A DNA stretch of 64,000 nucleotides from the NCBI RefSeq assembly GCF_029267515.1, contig NZ_JAJUIS010000008.1, positions 62,001 to 126,000 of the forward strand, written 5' to 3'. Below are positions 60,381 to 64,000 of the stretch, in pieces (position 1 is the stretch's first letter; every line of letters begins with the position of its first letter). The notes beneath the pieces are model-generated. The model was not told the origin of the DNA. It searched no databases and saw nothing but the letters and a program-made list of their open reading frames with translations. Made by a program: the position numbers and the translations under genes. Source of the DNA: Seleniivibrio woodruffii (GTDB taxonomy: Bacteria > Chrysiogenota > Deferribacteres > Deferribacterales > Geovibrionaceae).

Positions 60381-61259
60381 ATGTCCGACGTTCTTTTCTA
60401 TCTTATGATGGTACTTGCCATGGTGAGCTGGGGCGAATCATGGGTTTCCGCGAAGATAGTCGCAAAAATGGCATCCCCCGAAGTTCTCATGTTCTGGCGG
60501 TTCTTCCTCACTTTCATATCCTATATTCCTGTTATGATATATCTGAAACAGACATTCACAATCAGCAGAAAAGGAATACTTTTCACATTCGTATGTTCCG
60601 TGGTGCTGATACTTTACAACGAAATGTTCTTCACAGGACTTATATACGGCATGGCGAGCGTAGGCGGGATACTTGTAACAACGCTGATTCCTGTGGTGAC
60701 GTTTCTGCTGGTGAGCCTGCTGACACTTAAATCACCCTCTCTGAAAGACGCATTCGGTCTTATGATGGGCGCGTGCGGCGCAATGGTTATCATTAAGATA
60801 TGGGATACCGACATAGAAAAGCTGTTCCACAGCGGAAACATCTATTTCCTCACAGCGGCGTTTCTCTGGGCTATACTTACCTATCTTGGTGCATATGTTA
60901 AAAAATATACGAACGTCTTCACATACAGCTTCTATCTCTATCTATTCACAACAGGACTTATCGCACTGATAACAATAGCAAAAGGCACCAGCTTTGCTGT
61001 TCCGCACACCTTCGTTTTCTGGGGCAACATGACCCTTCTTGCCGTCGGTGCAACCACCTTCGGCTCAACACTGTTTTTCATAGCTGCAGCGCGTCTGGGT
61101 TCACAGAAAACAAGCTCCTTCGTCTACCTCGTGCCTGTGAACGCTGTAGGACTGAGCTGGTTTTTCCTCGGCGAGCAGATACACGTCAACACACTGACAG
61201 GCGGTCTGCTTGTTTTCATGGCTGTCTACATCATCAACCGGAAGTCTAAAACTTCTTAG
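60381..61259 (+). CDS. DMT-superfamily permease (EamA type)
   Basis: The start follows TGTGGGG and gives 292 residues with ten predicted transmembrane helices in two EamA repeats (VLAMVSWGESWVSAKIVAK at the start, FIAAARLGSQKTSSFVYLVPVNAVGLSWFFLGEQ in the second). It probably exports or takes up a small metabolite or amino acid; the substrate cannot be told. An upstream in-frame ATG lies in the tRNA terminator and is not used. Its 3' end overlaps the convergent glgA by four bases. Confidence 0.87.
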   Translation: MSDVLFYLMMVLAMVSWGESWVSAKIVAKMASPEVLMFWRFFLTFISYIPVMIYLKQTFTISRKGILFTFVCSVVLILYNEMFFTGLIYGMASVGGILVTTLIPVVTFLLVSLLTLKSPSLKDAFGLMMGACGAMVIIKIWDTDIEKLFHSGNIYFLTAAFLWAILTYLGAYVKKYTNVFTYSFYLYLFTTGLIALITIAKGTSFAVPHTFVFWGNMTLLAVGATTFGSTLFFIAAARLGSQKTSSFVYLVPVNAVGLSWFFLGEQIHVNTLTGGLLVFMAVYIINRKSKTS

Positions 61260-62719
61260 CTGTATAGCCCCCGTCCCGCGACAGCCTCGTAAAGATGCAT
61301 GTACGCATCCGCTGATTTTTTCCAGCCGAAATCCTGTTTCATTGCGCGTTTACGCATCATTTCAATGTGCTGAGGACGGTCGTAATATGTGCTGACAGCC
61401 CAGCCCATGGTATTAAAAAGCGCATCGGCGCTGATTGCCCAGAATTTGAACCCTGTGCCCCCGCCCGTCGCTTCGTCATAGTTTTCCACAGTATCGTCCA
61501 ACCCTCCGGTTGCCCGCACAACAGGGAGAGTGCCGTAAGCAAGACTGTACATCTGGTTCAGCCCGCACGGTTCGTACAGAGACGGCATGACGAAGAAATC
61601 ACAGCCCGCCTCCACAAGGTGCGCAAGCTCCTCGCTGTAACCGATATATGAACCCGCCTCCCCGGGGAATCTCGCCGGAAGTGCGCCGAAAAACTCTTCA
61701 TACTCCTGCTCGCCGGAACCAACCACAACGAACTGGCACACCATCTCGTTCATGGCTCGAACACACGCATCACGCATAAGATAAAGCCCTTTCTGGTCAA
61801 CGAAACGCCCGACAAAACCGAACAGAGCAACACCGGCGTCCTGTTTCAATCCGAAACGTTTCTGGAGTTCCAGCTTATTTTTTGTTTTGGTTTTCAGCGT
61901 TTTAACATCATAGGGATACGGGATGTATATATCTTTTTTCGGGTTCCACACGTTTGTGTCTATGCCGTTCAGTATGCCCACAAGGTCGCCGCCGCGGGCG
62001 TTAAGCAGGTCGTGGAGACCGGAAGAACCTATAGGTCCCCGTATCTCTCCTGCATAGGCGGGGCTGACGGTGGTTATCTTGTCCGCGAAGGCAAGCCCGC
62101 CTTTCAGCAGGTTCACTCCGCCGAAGTTTTCGAAAGCTCCCGCATGAAAGTCTTCCTTCTCAATCCCGGCATATTCCATGAACTCCCTGCCGTATATGCC
62201 CTGATAACCTATATTATGGATGGTTATGATACTCTTTGTGCGTTCGAAGAAAGGGTCGCCCCACTTCTTAATATAGTATGGGATCAGAGCCGTCTGCCAG
62301 TCGTTGACATGGGCTATGTCCGGTCTGAAATTCAGGTCTTTTGCTGTCTGAAGAGCGGCACGGCAAAGGAAGCTGAAACGGAAAGGGTTGTCGCCGTATT
62401 CTCCTGCCTTCGTATGGTAAATACCTGCTCTGTTGAAATATTTATCGAACTCTATGAAATAGAAATCAACTTCGTCGTATCTGGTGTGGTAAAGTGCATA
62501 GAACTCCTCACAGTTGCCCATATGCACACAGCAGCCTCCTGCCACCTGTTTTATGCCGTATTTTTCTCTGTTTACGGATGAATAGAGCGGTGAAACGACA
62601 ATGACATTATTGTCGTGCGAAAGCGCAGCGGGAAGCGCACCGGCGACGTCGCCCAGACCACCGGTTTTGGAAAACGGTGCAGCTTCGCTTGAAACGAATA
62701 ATATGTTAAATCCTGACAT
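61256..62719 (-). CDS. glgA: Glycogen synthase GlgA (GT5)
   Basis: GAGGT lies 6 bases before ATG 62719, giving 487 residues. The ADP-glucose loop (VSSEAAPFSKTGGLGDVAGALP) and the C-terminal EPCGLNQMYSLAYGTLPVVRATGGLDDTV glycosyltransferase region identify it. It extends alpha-1,4-glucan from ADP-glucose. No other glycogen gene is in the window. Confidence 0.95.
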   Translation of the reverse strand: MSGFNILFVSSEAAPFSKTGGLGDVAGALPAALSHDNNVIVVSPLYSSVNREKYGIKQVAGGCCVHMGNCEEFYALYHTRYDEVDFYFIEFDKYFNRAGIYHTKAGEYGDNPFRFSFLCRAALQTAKDLNFRPDIAHVNDWQTALIPYYIKKWGDPFFERTKSIITIHNIGYQGIYGREFMEYAGIEKEDFHAGAFENFGGVNLLKGGLAFADKITTVSPAYAGEIRGPIGSSGLHDLLNARGGDLVGILNGIDTNVWNPKKDIYIPYPYDVKTLKTKTKNKLELQKRFGLKQDAGVALFGFVGRFVDQKGLYLMRDACVRAMNEMVCQFVVVGSGEQEYEEFFGALPARFPGEAGSYIGYSEELAHLVEAGCDFFVMPSLYEPCGLNQMYSLAYGTLPVVRATGGLDDTVENYDEATGGGTGFKFWAISADALFNTMGWAVSTYYDRPQHIEMMRKRAMKQDFGWKKSADAYMHLYEAVAGRGLYS

Positions 62720-62770
62720 AGACATACCTCACAACCGATTTTACATCGTATGTGATGCCCTGTCCATTGA

Positions 62771-63313
62771 TTATAGGATAAATCTGACGCCGATAACCAC
62801 GAGAATAAAGGCTCCGAAATACTCCGCATAGTGACCTATATATCCTCTGCTGCGTTTGCCTATGGCAACGCCGAGAAAACTCATAAGCGCACATACTACA
62901 CCTATCACGCAGGATGCCCAGACAATACCGCCATCCCAGAGAGCGAGGGAAATACCAGCCCCAAGAGCATCCATGCTTGTGGCAAGCGAAAGCATCAGCA
63001 GCGAAAACCCAACAGTCGGATCGCTGAGATACACCTTACATTCTTTATGTTTATAGGCCTCACGCGCCATATGAAACGCCACATAGAACAGAAACGCCGC
63101 CGCCAGATATTTGATATTGCCCGTATACTTCATTAATATGCGTCCGGCGAAAGCGCCCAGCACAGGCATAAGAAACTGAAAGAAGCCGAATGCAGCCCCA
63201 AGGCGGATATAGTTCGATGGCTTATTATATTTCATTCCGACACATATGCACACGCAGAAGGCATCTATGCTCATAGCCAGAGCGATGCCGAGGATATCGT
63301 AGAAAGTAATCAT
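62771..63313 (-). CDS. mntP: Manganese efflux pump MntP
   Basis: The 180-residue protein has six transmembrane segments and the two conserved acidic motifs of MntP (DUF204): ALAMSIDAFCVCICVG near the start and LATSMDALGAGISLA after the middle. It exports Mn(II). No yybP-ykoY riboswitch was recognised ahead of it. It is separated from glgA by 51 bases. Confidence 0.9.
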   Translation of the reverse strand: MITFYDILGIALAMSIDAFCVCICVGMKYNKPSNYIRLGAAFGFFQFLMPVLGAFAGRILMKYTGNIKYLAAAFLFYVAFHMAREAYKHKECKVYLSDPTVGFSLLMLSLATSMDALGAGISLALWDGGIVWASCVIGVVCALMSFLGVAIGKRSRGYIGHYAEYFGAFILVVIGVRFIL

Positions 63314-63406
63314 TGCAGCACCGTAAGTTTTGAATCGAAACGAATCATATAGGGAGGCGCACGAAAAAACAAGTCTGTATCAGTATAAAAAATACCCTGA
63401 AAAAAA

Positions 63407-64000
63407 TCAATCCGCCGTAAGACCGTCCCTTGTAAGAAACATTATCCGCGCACCTATCCTGTTCACAAAATCAAGATCGTGGGAGACAATCAGCATACTT
63501 TTGTCTATGGAAGCAAGAATAGATGCGAGCTGCCCAACGGACTTTTCGTCCAGACCGGCGGACGGTTCATCCAGCAGAAGTATATCGGGCTTCATGACAA
63601 GCACCGATGCCAACGTCACCAGCTTCTTTTCGCCTCCGGAAAGATGCAGGGTTATCCTGTCTCCGAGATGCCGTATGTTAAGCTCAGAGAGCATAGCCTC
63701 AGCCTGTGCCTGCGCCTCTGCCGGTTTGACACGGCTGTTGAGAAGCCCGAAGGCGACCTCTTCAATAACAGTCGGCGCTATTATCTGATCGTCGCTGTCC
63801 TGAAAAACGAACCCGATGTGACCGCGTGCCTTTCTGAAATCATCTTCGTTTTCAAGTTTATGGTGAAATATCTCTATTGTACCGGACTGCAAGGAGCAAA
63901 GTCCGACGATGGCTTTCAGAAGCGTAGTTTTACCCGCACCGTTGGGTCCCATGACGGCTATTTTGTCTTTATGCCCGACGCTGAGATTTACGTTTTTAAA
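63407..64000 (-). CDS. ECF/CbiO-type ABC transporter ATPase, N-terminus cut off
   Basis: The frame runs off the right edge; about 197 residues are visible, including Walker A (MGPNGAGKTTLL), the Q-loop FVFQDSDDQIIAPTVIEEVAFG, signature LSGGEKKLVTLASVL and Walker B DILLLDEPSAGLDE. The DxQ and VxEEVAFG pattern is typical of CbiO/EcfA ATPases that power uptake of cobalt, nickel or vitamins. The partner permease is probably upstream, outside the window. Confidence 0.9.
   Translation of the reverse strand, partial: FKNVNLSVGHKDKIAVMGPNGAGKTTLLKAIVGLCSLQSGTIEIFHHKLENEDDFRKARGHIGFVFQDSDDQIIAPTVIEEVAFGLLNSRVKPAEAQAQAEAMLSELNIRHLGDRITLHLSGGEKKLVTLASVLVMKPDILLLDEPSAGLDEKSVGQLASILASIDKSMLIVSHDLDFVNRIGARIMFLTRDGLTAD

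Overview
This window looks like chromosome from a motile, anaerobically respiring Gram-negative bacterium, most likely a member of the Deferribacterota (Geovibrio/Denitrovibrio/Seleniivibrio type). That placement is inferred from gene content, not from a database match: flagellar L- and P-ring genes and Lol lipoprotein genes (an outer membrane), a NapMADGH-type periplasmic nitrate reductase, a membrane-anchored uptake [NiFe] hydrogenase, a tRNA 2-selenouridine synthase, and moderate GC with compact, SD-led genes. No prophage, transposase, rRNA operon or CRISPR array was seen.

Layout. 1-6.7 kb (minus strand): flagellar rod/ring operon lipoprotein-flgF-flgG-flgA-flgH-flgI-flgJ with a near-perfect sigma54 site in front, then flgM-flgN-flgK with a sigma28 site in front. 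6.9-8.2 kb: Fur-family regulator and zinc-binding protein ZnuA with a palindromic operator. 8.5-12.3 kb: radical SAM protein and [NiFe] hydrogenase small and large subunits. 12.4-14.3 kb: aldehyde dehydrogenase plus DUF779 partner. 14.6-18.2 kb: class V aminotransferase, hisZ, purA. 18.2-18.7 kb: tRNA-Lys, Glu, Val and Asp. 18.7-20.1 kb: Doc/AbrB toxin-antitoxin pair, dgkA, a small Cys-rich protein. 20.2-25.6 kb: Crp/Fnr regulator and the nap operon. 25.9-29.5 kb: FAD oxidoreductase, HxlR regulator with a divergent monooxygenase/flavodoxin operon, HAD phosphatase, DUF167 protein. 29.5-38.5 kb: lolC-like permease, guaA, guaB, split NAD synthetase (amidase plus nadE), moaC, SH3 protein, ychF. 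38.6-56.7 kb: a run of 19 co-directional minus-strand genes (LysR, selU, rlpA, rph, rdgB, penicillin-binding protein, aroK, aroB, acidic TPR protein, aroQ, pepQ, efp, accB, accC, TPR protein, lolB-like, ispE, prs, pth), many touching or overlapping. 56.8-64 kb: PglB/STT3-like oligosaccharyltransferase behind pepA, tRNA-fMet, a DMT permease, glgA, mntP and a truncated ECF-type ATPase.

How the parts fit. The hydrogenase can feed electrons from H2 to the quinone pool, and the nap system can use quinol to reduce nitrate in the periplasm; moaC contributes to the molybdenum cofactor that NapA needs. Both redox modules are stripped down here: no hydrogenase cytochrome b, no napB and no napC.

Most interesting points: an Asp replacing a proximal-cluster Cys in the hydrogenase small subunit; a NapG without the usual Tat signal and a strong terminator inside the nap operon; a structured leader ahead of nap; a penicillin-binding protein whose glycosyltransferase half looks decayed; a short bacterial oligosaccharyltransferase; a tandem duplication that copied the 3' end of moaC; and a small hairpin element with a compensatory base change, inserted in the centre of another palindromic repeat.
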